Origin: UMGS1052 sp045580005 | GTDB taxonomy: Bacteria; Bacillota; Clostridia; Oscillospirales; CAG-382 | Length of the DNA stretch: 64,000 nucleotides | Direction of reading: 5' to 3' | NCBI GenBank assembly: GCA_045580005.1 | Contig: JAZNMZ010000003.1 | Location: 21,319-85,318, forward strand | In this document: positions 1-9,300 of the stretch, one piece after another | How positions within the stretch are numbered: position 1 is the first letter of the stretch | How the letters are laid out: each line of letters begins with the position of its first letter | Notes under the pieces: generated by a model | The model's input: the letters and a program-made list of their open reading frames with translations, nothing else | What the model was told of the DNA's origin: nothing | Databases searched by the model: none | Translations under genes and position numbers: made by a program

Positions 1-2103
1 GTCGTCCTTATAGTTGAAGCCGTCGAAGCTTGCATCCTTGCTTACATAAGTAAAGTCAAAGTCGGGATAGAGCGAAACGCCGTTGTCCTTGGCATACTGA
101 ACAAGGTCTTTAAGTCCGTCGCTGCCTCCGATTGATTTCTGTATCTTAAGCTTGGAGGGAACTGTATGTTCAAGGCCGCCGTTGTACCAACCTGTGAGTT
201 TGAGATCGATGTTTGATACACCAAGAGATTTGAGCTCATCTATCATTGTCTTGCTCTGCTCAAAGGTTGTAAGAGGAGTGTTTTCCTTAACGGGAATTCC
301 AAGAACTTTCTGAGTTGTCTTTACAGAGCCAAAGTTCTCGAGAAGGAGAGGAATATTTTCGTCCTGCTCGTCAATCGGTGTGAGTACACCGTTGTCTATA
401 AAGTAGTTTCTGAGAGCGCCTGCCATACCTGTATAGTCTGCGTCCTCGCCCGAGAGCATAAAGATTCTGAATGTGTAGTTGCCTGTGTAGGCTCTGTTTG
501 CCTCAACAGTCCACTTCGCACTGCCGTCTGTTGAAATACCGGCAAGCTCGTATGTATCAGAAAGCTCGGGAGTAACCGTAACATAGGTCGAATTGTACTT
601 ATGGCTGATACCGCCGTGAGAGGTGGAGATTGTAACCATAGCATCGCCCTCCTCCATATATGCAAGGAACGCGGTTGATACATCGTACTTTTCGCCAAGA
701 TTTACGATTACCGTATCTGTGGAGAATGTACCGTTCACTTCCTTTTCGGTTGTGATTGTTTCGGTACCTGTTACAACCTGGTACTGCGTATCACGCTTCA
801 CGCCAAAAGCAGGAATTCTCATCGTTTCCTTGTTCTGACCGCTTGTCGCGTGGTATGCATAGTCCTGACCGTAAACCTTTGCGGAAATAACCTTTGATGT
901 GCCTTCGATATCGTCAAATCTTACGATTGTACCCGATCCGTCAGGGTAGAAGGTATATCCGTTTTCAAGAGTTTCTCCCGACTTTTCGTCAACAGTATAG
1001 CTACCTGCGCCGAGGAAAGGAAGAATCTTGAGTTCTGTAATAGTGTAAGTGTTTCTGTCGTAGCTGATGCTCTTTGCAGGAACTCTTATTTTGATACCGT
1101 TATCGTCGAGATAATACTCTAATGCCATCTTAAATACAGGGGGAGAAATTTCGTTGCCCTCGTATTCTACAAGCGCATGGTCTTCCTGAAGCATTTCGTA
1201 AGTATAGTCTGTATACTGCTTGATGATGCTTTCCATCTGATATGTTTCACGGGTACCTGCTGCTGTATCGAAGATGTAGAATGCATACTTCTTTGCGATA
1301 GGATACTTGAGGATAAGGTTGTTGTACTGCTCCTGTGATGTTGCAGTGTCCTTATCCATGAGCTTGTAGTAAGCCTTTGCCCACTGGTAGTCCTTGTTAA
1401 CGCCTGCCTCAGTCTTGCCGGGAGGAGCGTTTTCCATTGTAATCTTGGAAAGAATTTCTGTCTCGAATCTTTCCTTTTCGATACGCTTAGGAACAAGCAC
1501 TCTTGCTTCCTGACGACCTACTGTATATTCTACGCGGACACCGCCTCTGATACGCTTGATATTGATCTGTCCGTTCTTTGCAGCTTCGTTGAATGTAGAA
1601 TAGCTCTGAGCTGTACCGCTCTTTGTATAGGTAAAAGTAAACTGAGAAAGAAGCTCGTTCTTTGTAGCTGTGTTTGCCTGTGTGGAGCCTATGTCATAGG
1701 GGTTTGTGAAAAGAATCTCACCTGTTGACTTGCGAACAAACGCCATAGCGCCTGTATGCTGGTCTGCAAACAGACCATAATCTCCCTTGTCATAGAGATA
1801 TGTCATTGTTTTTGACATATACTCCTGAGGGCAGCTGTACTCTGCTGTGTAATAGGTTTCAAAGTCAAAAGCCTCATCTTCTGAAGCTTCTGTTGTTTCT
1901 TCAACCTCCTGGAAAAGAAGCTCTTCGCCGAGAGCGAATACGATCTCGCCTGTTTCCTTGTTGACATAAAGGTCTGCGCCCTGTGTCTTTGAGAAAAGTT
2001 CAAATCCTTCCGGAGCTGCAAGAGCTGTAAGATTGATAGTGCCGAAAGCAGTAGCTATCATGAGGATTGAAAGAACACTCGATATTAAATTTTTAATCTT
2101 CAT
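1..2103 (-). CDS. DUF5696-type secreted protein, possible glycoside hydrolase (3' end outside window)
   Basis: The frame is open from an ATG at 2101-2103, behind AGAGGTG, to the left edge: 701 residues with no stop, so the C-terminus is missing. Residues 1-30 form a signal peptide ending in ALAA. Residues 31-560 are beta-rich. From about 585 the chain reads as the start of a TIM barrel: LLLENFGSV, then the SLGVSNIDLKLTGW strand, then LKDLVQYAKDNGV followed by SLYPDFDF. That layout is known from retaining glycosidases such as GH101/GH31-like enzymes and from DUF5696 proteins. No catalytic acid can be assigned in the visible part. It is the last visible gene of the sugar-uptake operon, 21 bp after the NHL-YIP1 gene. 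Seen: signal peptide and barrel-like pattern. Inferred: extracellular glycan hydrolysis feeding the transporter. Confidence 0.8.
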   Translation of the reverse strand, partial: MKIKNLISSVLSILMIATAFGTINLTALAAPEGFELFSKTQGADLYVNKETGEIVFALGEELLFQEVEETTEASEDEAFDFETYYTAEYSCPQEYMSKTMTYLYDKGDYGLFADQHTGAMAFVRKSTGEILFTNPYDIGSTQANTATKNELLSQFTFTYTKSGTAQSYSTFNEAAKNGQINIKRIRGGVRVEYTVGRQEARVLVPKRIEKERFETEILSKITMENAPPGKTEAGVNKDYQWAKAYYKLMDKDTATSQEQYNNLILKYPIAKKYAFYIFDTAAGTRETYQMESIIKQYTDYTYEMLQEDHALVEYEGNEISPPVFKMALEYYLDDNGIKIRVPAKSISYDRNTYTITELKILPFLGAGSYTVDEKSGETLENGYTFYPDGSGTIVRFDDIEGTSKVISAKVYGQDYAYHATSGQNKETMRIPAFGVKRDTQYQVVTGTETITTEKEVNGTFSTDTVIVNLGEKYDVSTAFLAYMEEGDAMVTISTSHGGISHKYNSTYVTVTPELSDTYELAGISTDGSAKWTVEANRAYTGNYTFRIFMLSGEDADYTGMAGALRNYFIDNGVLTPIDEQDENIPLLLENFGSVKTTQKVLGIPVKENTPLTTFEQSKTMIDELKSLGVSNIDLKLTGWYNGGLEHTVPSKLKIQKSIGGSDGLKDLVQYAKDNGVSLYPDFDFTYVSKDASFDGFNYKDD

Positions 2104-2124
2104 AATTAACACCTCTTTCAACCG

Positions 2125-4332
2125 TCAGACTCTATACGATAGCTCAAGAGCTATATTGTAAATGAAAGATACAATCTTTCCTACAAGACTCGAGAAGAGT
2201 ACTGCAACGAACATAATAAACGCCATACCAACTATAGAACCGATAGTAGTAAGAACATTCTTGCCGAGCGAATAGTCGTGGATTGTCATCATACCAAAGA
2301 AGATAAGGAATCCAACCCAGAAATAAGCTATGCCCATGCAAAGATTGATAATAGATACTTCATCAGCTGTTACAAAGTTGGAGAAGAATGTGGTGAGCAC
2401 AACAAACGCAGGAAGCGGGAAGAGAGCATAACAGGTTGAAATATAAATATCGGATATGCTTCCCTCGCCGTCAAAGAGTGTTGTAAGACACCAGTTAGCG
2501 ATAATCCACAGTCCTACAGGAAGTAAAATCGAGAGAGCTGTGAGAATGAAGTTTGAGCCCTCCTGTGCAGGATCAACGATATATCCCTGACCCATCGACT
2601 GATAGATAAAGGCAACGATGTTGATGCCGAGTATAAGGCTTGCTCCTTTCACCGAAGCACGCTTTTCGTGCTTGATATCCCAGAAGCCGTCAAACGGATG
2701 GAACATTACATAAAATCCGTAGAGGAACTCTCTCCAGAGTGTTCTCTTAACTGTTGAGGACTGGCCCTCAACATTCTTCTTTGCGGCATACTTCATAAAT
2801 CTTGATACAAGCATGCAAACAACTATAAGAACTATAGGAATAAGGATAATTCCCTGTGAAATTGCTTCCTTGCGGAGCTCGTGATATGCGTCAGAGTAGT
2901 TTGTTACATCGTACGCATACTTGTACATATCCATAGCTTCTTGGAATCTGCCCTCGCGGTAATACGATTTACCGATACCAACATAGGACATATCGAAGTT
3001 GGAGTTACGCTGAAGAATGTTTCTCCAGTCTTCGGCAGCCTTATCGTAGAGTCTGTTTCTCTGATTTCTGATTGCCTCGGCAAGCAGATCACCGTAGGAA
3101 GTACGGTTGTAGATTGTGATGTTCTTATTTGTCTTGTCAAGAACAAGAATATCGTCACCATAATAGTCTATAGCTGTGATAGTCTGAATGTTTCCGAGCT
3201 GGTCGCCCTGGTCTCCGAAGATGTGGAGAAGTCTTCCCTCTTCGTCGTAGGTGTAAATTTTCTGTCTCTTTTCGTCGATGATAGACCATACACCGTCGGG
3301 TCCGAGAGCAACATCGACAATCTTGGAGGGTCCTGTGATTGTTGTGTTGGCTGTAGGAGCCGAATTTACATTAACTTCACCTGCTGGAGGATAGAAGCCT
3401 GTACGCATCATAACATCAGTACCGGCAGAATTCAGCTTCTTTACAGGAGCATATTCACCGCTCTTTGACTTTGTGAGAATTGCATTGAGCTGCGAGTTCT
3501 CGTCAATAGAAGATGTTGTCGCGTAAACAAAGCCCTCTTTATCAATGTTGATGTTGTTATACTCTGTCGATACATTCTTTGTATCCTTGGCTTTCTGCTC
3601 GGCTGTCTGGAAGTTTCTCCAGATCATTTCCCAGATTGAAAGCTCGCTTGTCTGAGCTCCGAGAAAAGCAGAGAACTCGCCCCTGTCGTTCATCGCGATA
3701 ATACCCTGATAGGATGTTGAGGATACAACATAAATTTTTCCGGATGTGCTTGCAGCAACTGCTACCGGCTTATAAACCGTACCTTCGGCAAACACATCGC
3801 CCTCAGGCTCGCCGAGAGTCTTTTCAAAGTCAAAGCTGTAATCATACTTTCCGTCCTCGCCGAGTGTGCGGGATACATCAAATACGAGAATTCTGTTACC
3901 CGATGTGTCACAGACATACAGCTTGTTGCCTGCCATCGAAAGTCCGTGAGGATCCGAGATAGTGTCGGGTACACCCCACTCGTTGTTAAAGTTCTTGATA
4001 ACACCCACAACTTCAAACTGACCGTTTGTAATAACTACTCTCTTGTTGGCGCCTCCGTCGGAAATACAAATAAGTGTTTCGAGAGCTTTTCCGTTTTCAT
4101 CTACATAGTCTGCAACGATGAAATCCTCGGGTGAAGCAAAGGGCGTTGCAAGCTTGAGTCTTGCAGAGTCAATAACGCTGTCGGGGACATATGCGTGAGG
4201 CGACTCCATATAGGTACCGTCAATGTCATAGGTGTATGTAGAATAAGGTGTGATCGCTGCCGCAGGAACAATAGAAGCTGCAAGCATAATCACAACTGCC
4301 GCAAGGGCTAATATTCTTTTAAAAATTTTCAT
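2125..4332 (-). CDS. Membrane protein: NHL-type propeller, TPR and YIP1 domains
   Basis: 735 residues with unusual architecture. Residues 1-26 are a signal/anchor segment. Residues 60-410 carry NHL-like propeller blades (DPHGLSMAGNKLYVCDT, LGPDGVWSIID, ITAIDYYGDDILVLD). Residues 412-482 hold two TPR-like helical hairpins (YDKAAEDWRNILQRN, GRFQEAMDMYKYAYD). One membrane helix lies at about 493-513, followed by a YIP1-like domain with about five helices (565-720). The propeller and TPR part should face outside. It sits 13 bp after the second permease gene and 21 bp before the DUF5696 gene, so it is co-transcribed with a CUT1-type sugar importer. Its function is unknown. A sensor or assembly platform for the importer is an inference from context only. 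Confidence 0.85.
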   Translation of the reverse strand: MKIFKRILALAAVVIMLAASIVPAAAITPYSTYTYDIDGTYMESPHAYVPDSVIDSARLKLATPFASPEDFIVADYVDENGKALETLICISDGGANKRVVITNGQFEVVGVIKNFNNEWGVPDTISDPHGLSMAGNKLYVCDTSGNRILVFDVSRTLGEDGKYDYSFDFEKTLGEPEGDVFAEGTVYKPVAVAASTSGKIYVVSSTSYQGIIAMNDRGEFSAFLGAQTSELSIWEMIWRNFQTAEQKAKDTKNVSTEYNNINIDKEGFVYATTSSIDENSQLNAILTKSKSGEYAPVKKLNSAGTDVMMRTGFYPPAGEVNVNSAPTANTTITGPSKIVDVALGPDGVWSIIDEKRQKIYTYDEEGRLLHIFGDQGDQLGNIQTITAIDYYGDDILVLDKTNKNITIYNRTSYGDLLAEAIRNQRNRLYDKAAEDWRNILQRNSNFDMSYVGIGKSYYREGRFQEAMDMYKYAYDVTNYSDAYHELRKEAISQGIILIPIVLIVVCMLVSRFMKYAAKKNVEGQSSTVKRTLWREFLYGFYVMFHPFDGFWDIKHEKRASVKGASLILGINIVAFIYQSMGQGYIVDPAQEGSNFILTALSILLPVGLWIIANWCLTTLFDGEGSISDIYISTCYALFPLPAFVVLTTFFSNFVTADEVSIINLCMGIAYFWVGFLIFFGMMTIHDYSLGKNVLTTIGSIVGMAFIMFVAVLFSSLVGKIVSFIYNIALELSYRV

Positions 4333-4345
4333 TATTAACCCTCCT

Positions 4346-5224
4346 TTAGTCTTTCATACCTGCGCTCGCCATTGTTTCGATAATGTTACTCTGAGAAATA
4401 ACGAATACCGCAATAGGAACGAGCATCATAATAACCGTAGCTGCTGCCGATGCACCCGAACGGACAATACCGCCGGCAAGAATCTGCTGGATAGCGTAGT
4501 TAAATGTCTTGAGCTCTTCACTGTAAATGTAAATTGAAGTTCCGCTGTTCCAGAGTCCCTGGAATGAATAAACAATAAGTGTGAGCCATGCAGGCTTAAC
4601 CATCGGCATTACTATCTTCCAGTAGATTGTGACTTCCTTTGCACCATCAAGACGGGCAGACTCGAGTACTGCCTCGGGAACCGATGAGTCCATAAACTGA
4701 CGCATGAGGTAAAGTCCGAGTGTGGAGCCGAACGCGGGGATGATAAGTGCCCAGTATGTATCAATCCAGCCGAGAGCTGACATTGTGATATAGTTTGCTA
4801 CACCTGTTACTGTTGAGTTGAACATAAGTGAAAGGTGTATCATCTGGAACATACCGTGGCGTCCGGGGAACTTAATCTTTGTAAGCGCGTAAGCTGCCAT
4901 TGATGCAATGAACAGGTGACCAAAAGTACCTGCAACAGCAACAAACGCTGTGTTGAATATGTATCTTGAGAAAGGAACCCATGATGTGCTCATAAGTCTG
5001 AAGAGGTCCGAGAAGTTCTTCATGGTAGGGTTACGAACAAAGAATCTCGGAGGGAACATCCACAGCTCGTCAAGAGGCTTGAGAGCCTGACAGAACGCAT
5101 ATACCATGGGGAGGAACATAAATGCTCCGAAAATAAGCAACAGAATGTTTATACCAACATCGCCGCCGAAGGAACGGTTAAGATGGTGAGATTTTAACTT
5201 GAATTTGAACTTTTTCTTTTCCAT
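4346..5224 (-). CDS. Carbohydrate ABC transporter permease, MalG/CUT1 type
   Basis: 292 residues with six predicted membrane helices, the usual size for this family. It is the inner-membrane partner of the upstream MalF-like permease; together they form the channel for an oligosaccharide. The EAA loop that docks the ATPase is visible as VPEAVLESARLDGAKEVTIYWKIVMPM at about residues 180-206. It starts 1 bp after the stop of the first permease, so the two are translationally coupled. No ATPase gene is in the visible operon, so a shared MsmX-type ATPase is likely, as is common for CUT1 systems of Bacillota. The substrate cannot be told from the permease. Confidence 0.93.
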   Translation of the reverse strand: MEKKKFKFKLKSHHLNRSFGGDVGINILLLIFGAFMFLPMVYAFCQALKPLDELWMFPPRFFVRNPTMKNFSDLFRLMSTSWVPFSRYIFNTAFVAVAGTFGHLFIASMAAYALTKIKFPGRHGMFQMIHLSLMFNSTVTGVANYITMSALGWIDTYWALIIPAFGSTLGLYLMRQFMDSSVPEAVLESARLDGAKEVTIYWKIVMPMVKPAWLTLIVYSFQGLWNSGTSIYIYSEELKTFNYAIQQILAGGIVRSGASAAATVIMMLVPIAVFVISQSNIIETMASAGMKD

Positions 5225-5225
5225 C

Positions 5226-6182
5226 TTACTTACCTACCTTTGCCAGCATTTTATTTACGAGCAGGTTACTACCTATCATTATAATAAAGAGTACGGTAGC
5301 GATCGCCGAGGAGTATCCGACTTCCCAGCGCTGTCCGCCGTAGTCCTCAAGGTGGTGCATGATTGTCCATGCACAGTAGTTGGGTGAGGGGAATCCGCAC
5401 AGTGCGGTAACAACACCGCCAAAGCCGAACGAACCTGTAATTGACATAATAGCTGCGAACATCATCTGATTTTTCATAGCCGGAAGTGTTACAAACCAAA
5501 GCTCCTGCCATCTGTTTCTGATGCCGTCAACCGCAGCGGCCTCATAAAGGCTTCTGTCAACAACCTGAAAACCGGCGATAAACGAAAGGAAAGAGGTACC
5601 GAGCGAGGTCCACAAAGCAACAATTATAACGAGTGTCATAATGTAGTCTGTGTCCTGGAACCACAGAATCGGTGAGTTGATGATACCTAAATCCATGAGC
5701 ATACCGTTTACATAACCGTATGAGTCGGATGAGAAGAGCACCTGCCAGATAAGATATACCTGACCGGAAATTGAGGGTGCATAGAATATAAGAGTTACAA
5801 CAGAACGGATCTTGGGTGTAAGCTCATTGATAAACCATGCAAAAAGAAGACACAACAGATACGATACAGGACCTGTCATTACCGCAAAAACAAGTGTGTT
5901 CTTAATAGCAATGAGGAATATATCGTCATCTAAGAATAGTCTTACATAGTTGTCCATAAAAAGGAACTTGGGCCACTCAAGCATGTTGAATGATGTAAAG
6001 CTCAAAACGAGCGACAGAATAACCGGTGCAACGGTAAATGTGAGGAATATGAGGAAGTACGGCGCTACCATAATATAGCCGACCTTGTTGAGCTTCATTT
6101 CCCTCAGAGTCCACTGCCATTTGGTCATGTCTTTTCTCAGCTTGGGGGCAGCCTGTTTTGTTTCTACTGCCTTTTCAGACAT
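5226..6182 (-). CDS. Carbohydrate ABC transporter permease, MalF/CUT1 type
   Basis: 318 residues from the ATG at 6180-6182, which has AAGGAG eight bases upstream. A GTG three codons earlier (6191) is possible but lies inside that ribosome binding site. It has six membrane helices after a charged N-terminal tail. The EAA motif reads DRSLYEAAAVDGIRNRWQ and is followed by FVTLPAM, as in MalF/UgpA-type permeases. It follows the solute-binding gene across a 124-bp gap holding a strong hairpin and overlaps no other gene. Role: one half of the transmembrane channel of the sugar importer. Confidence 0.93.
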   Translation of the reverse strand: MSEKAVETKQAAPKLRKDMTKWQWTLREMKLNKVGYIMVAPYFLIFLTFTVAPVILSLVLSFTSFNMLEWPKFLFMDNYVRLFLDDDIFLIAIKNTLVFAVMTGPVSYLLCLLFAWFINELTPKIRSVVTLIFYAPSISGQVYLIWQVLFSSDSYGYVNGMLMDLGIINSPILWFQDTDYIMTLVIIVALWTSLGTSFLSFIAGFQVVDRSLYEAAAVDGIRNRWQELWFVTLPAMKNQMMFAAIMSITGSFGFGGVVTALCGFPSPNYCAWTIMHHLEDYGGQRWEVGYSSAIATVLFIIMIGSNLLVNKMLAKVGK

Positions 6183-6270
6183 TGATTTCACTCCTTAAAC
6201 ATTTAATCTTGGAAATACGCGCATAGCGCGAATGGTTTTTGAGAAGACGGATAAACCGTTTTATACTCCT

Positions 6271-6299
6271 GCATTACTGCAGGGGTGCTGCAGTAATGC
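6271..6299 (-). other. Intercistronic hairpin between binding-protein and permease genes
   Basis: Perfect 12-bp stem (6271-6282 with 6288-6299, GCATTACTGCAG arm) and a 5-base loop, in the gap between the solute-binding gene and the permeases. On the minus strand no T-run follows, so it is not a classical terminator for this operon. Stem-loops at this place in malE-malF-type operons often protect the upstream mRNA and give more binding protein than permease; that role is inferred here. Confidence 0.6.
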
Positions 6300-6306
6300 A
6301 TATTTT

Positions 6307-9300
6307 TTATTTTTCGATTTTTCCTTCTTCAAGCAGCTGCTCGTATGTCGGGAAATCGTACTCAGCTCTCTTTCTTGTGAGCTCCTTGTTGATTTCGTCT
6401 ATGTAGTAGTACATAGCTTCCGAGGTTGACTGGCCATCGTCAACTACATCGAGGAATGCAAAGTTTGTATATCTTGCAAGAATGTAGTTGCCGGGAGTCA
6501 TAGGCGTACCTGTGAGTGAATTGAACTGCTGTTCAAGGTTCTTGAGCTCCTGTGAAGACCAGGGCTGTGCAAGAAGAGCCTTTACATTCGCTGTATGGTA
6601 CTTAGCCGCTGTACCCAGAATAGCAACCTGTTCCTTACCGAAACGGGACTGTGCTTCTTCTCCTACCCACCACTTGATGTACTTCCAAGCGTTTTCGGGC
6701 TTGTCGGAGTCGTTCATAATCATTATAGCATTAACCGATGTAGGTGATGTGTGGTTAATCTTGCCGGGCTCATCCTCAGAGGGTGTACCAGGAAGTCTTA
6801 CAAATTCCCAAAGGCCCTTGATTTCGGGAGCAAAGCAGGAAAGCTGATTGTAAAGTGTGTAGTCAGCAATACCGATAGGCATTTCACCTGTTCTGAAACG
6901 GTTGGCGAAGTCGTACGAAACTGGCTGACCGTGGAGCGAGAAGTACTCGCACATCTTCTTGAAGCAGTCAAGAGCCACATTTGAGTCAAGGTTTGTCTTG
7001 TAGCCTACTGTTTCATAAGATTCGTCGCCGAGATAGTACGGCTCGTTTCTCTGATACATGAATATCTGTGTGAGCGCCTGGCTCAGACCCATTTCCATGT
7101 TGCTGTCGGCAAGAGTTTCGATGATATGCTGAACATCATCCCATGTTTCGGGCACTTCAAGTCCGAGTTCTACAAAGATATCCTTGCGATAGAAGAGCAT
7201 AGAGAAGTTCTGTGTTACGGGGACGCCGTATACAGCAACCCTGTTGTTCTCATCGCCGTCAGGATTGTATACTGTAAGGCCGGTCCATGCAGAGGGTGAG
7301 AACCAGGTTTCAACCTCGTCAAAGCCTTCGAATACATATTCGCCGTTTTCGTCCTTTTCGGCAAGGTTTCTTACCGCAGAACGAACTCCGTAGCCTGTCG
7401 CATCAAGGTCTGTCGCAACATCAGGACCGATGCCCGCAAGAGTTGCGGGAAGAAGTGTGCCTGCTGCTACAAGCTTATAGTTTACGGCAATTCCTTCTTC
7501 TTTTACAAAATCGTCTACCATTTCTCTCATAATCTGAGCCTGGTCACGACCGTCTGTGATCCATACTTCAACGCTGTTTTCGTCCTTTTCGTCTGCAACC
7601 TCCATAGCTCCGTATGAGTTATAGTCTGTGAAGAACGACATTACAAACGAGCCGATTTCGTGTCCGATAGAGTCGAAGAAGCCTGCTTCTGCCTTGGGAA
7701 GCTTTGTTCCTACGCCCTGTACCGAAATAAAATCAACAGCCAAAGGCTGGTTTCTGGAAGAAAGGAGCCATGTACCGAGTGAACCGATATATGACTTTAA
7801 TATATCAAGGTTATCAGCGATTTTATTCTGGTTGTTACCCATTGTTTCGAGTGTGTAAGCAACCTTTTCGAGAAGAACTGAGTGCTCGCCCTTCTCACCA
7901 ATGATTTCCTGAAGCTCTGCAAGAACCGCTGTGAGATTTTCTGCCTCAACTCTCATACCGCGGAGAACTTCGGGGATAAGTCTTGCAAAGTCGTAGTCAA
8001 GGTAAGTACTGGGCTCGGGACCTGTAATCATGAGTATCTTTCTGTAATACTCGTTCATTCTTACAAGGCTTTCGTCAACCTCGCGGAGCTTGTCAGAGAG
8101 CTTACCGAGAACAACCTCAAAGGACAGTGTATATGTCTTGCCCTCTTCGAAGTAGAACTGGAAGCCGTCGCCGTACTGCTCGCTCTTATCCGAGATGGGC
8201 TCTGTTGTCCAGTCATCAGAATAGTTGAACTGTAAAAATTTTGCTTCTTCAAAGGGATATTCGCCGTTAATCTTGAGCGATCTTGATGCGAACATACCCG
8301 CATATAGCGACTGTCTTGCACGGGGAACTATGTAGTAAAGACCTGTCTCGGGGCAAGTGAATTCGTATTCAACCCACTGTCCTGCAATCTGCCACTTGTC
8401 GCCGCCGATTGTATTAACAAGAGTCTTGTCAACAGACTGGGGGCTTGTAGCCGCAGAAGACTTGTCGTTTATAGGATAAATAACCTGTTCGGATGTTGCT
8501 ACAGGCATTTCAGCTTCAATATAGCTGTACTTGTCGGGAACATATGTGGCAGGCTTATATCCGTTCTTTTCATATTCTGCAAGAACCTCAGCGTATGTAG
8601 GAAGTTTTTCCTCTGTGAAGATCTCAAGCTCGCTTATGATCAAGGACTCGCGGGAAGAGTCAAGCGTAATTACATGAGTACCCTCCTCAAGGAAGAACTG
8701 GAAGCTGTCGCTGTAGAAAGCGTTTGAGTCTGCAAGGGTTTCCTTGCGCCACTCGGGATCCTCGTACTTTTTGGAACGGATTTCGTTGCTATGTACATCC
8801 TTCTTGAAAATTCTTCCGAATTCGTCTGCAGCAATCTCTGTGCCGTCACCGTTGACGCCTGTCGGAGTTTCGTCCTTCCAGATACGGGAGAAGGTAAGAG
8901 TTCTTGCTTCCTTGAAAGGAACCTCGCCGTCAATCTTGATGATTCTTTCAATGGCAGCAGTGGAGCTTGCGGCATAATTCATACCCTCATAGGCATTAGC
9001 ATCGCCGTCAACTGCGAGAGGTGCTGCAACAATTTCTCCGTTGTTGTCATAGTAGACGCTTACAAAAGGGAAATAGGTAAGAGCCATATTGTAATAGCCG
9101 CTCTTGGGAACTTCGATTACCCAGCCTACTTCGCTTTCGTCTGTTGTGAGAACATAAGATCTTGTGTCACCCAAAAGACCGCTGGGGTCCTTTGCGGCGA
9201 GAACGCCGTTTGTGTCGTTGAGAACAACGATGCTTTCAAGATCAGTAACTTCGGGGTCAAAATCTGTTGCCTTTACCACAATAGGCTCTGCGTCTGCAGG

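Noticed and set aside
2881..3468. 195-codon plus-strand frame opposite the NHL-YIP1 gene
   Set aside because: Antisense to propeller and TPR codons, with no ribosome binding site; a by-product of codon bias.
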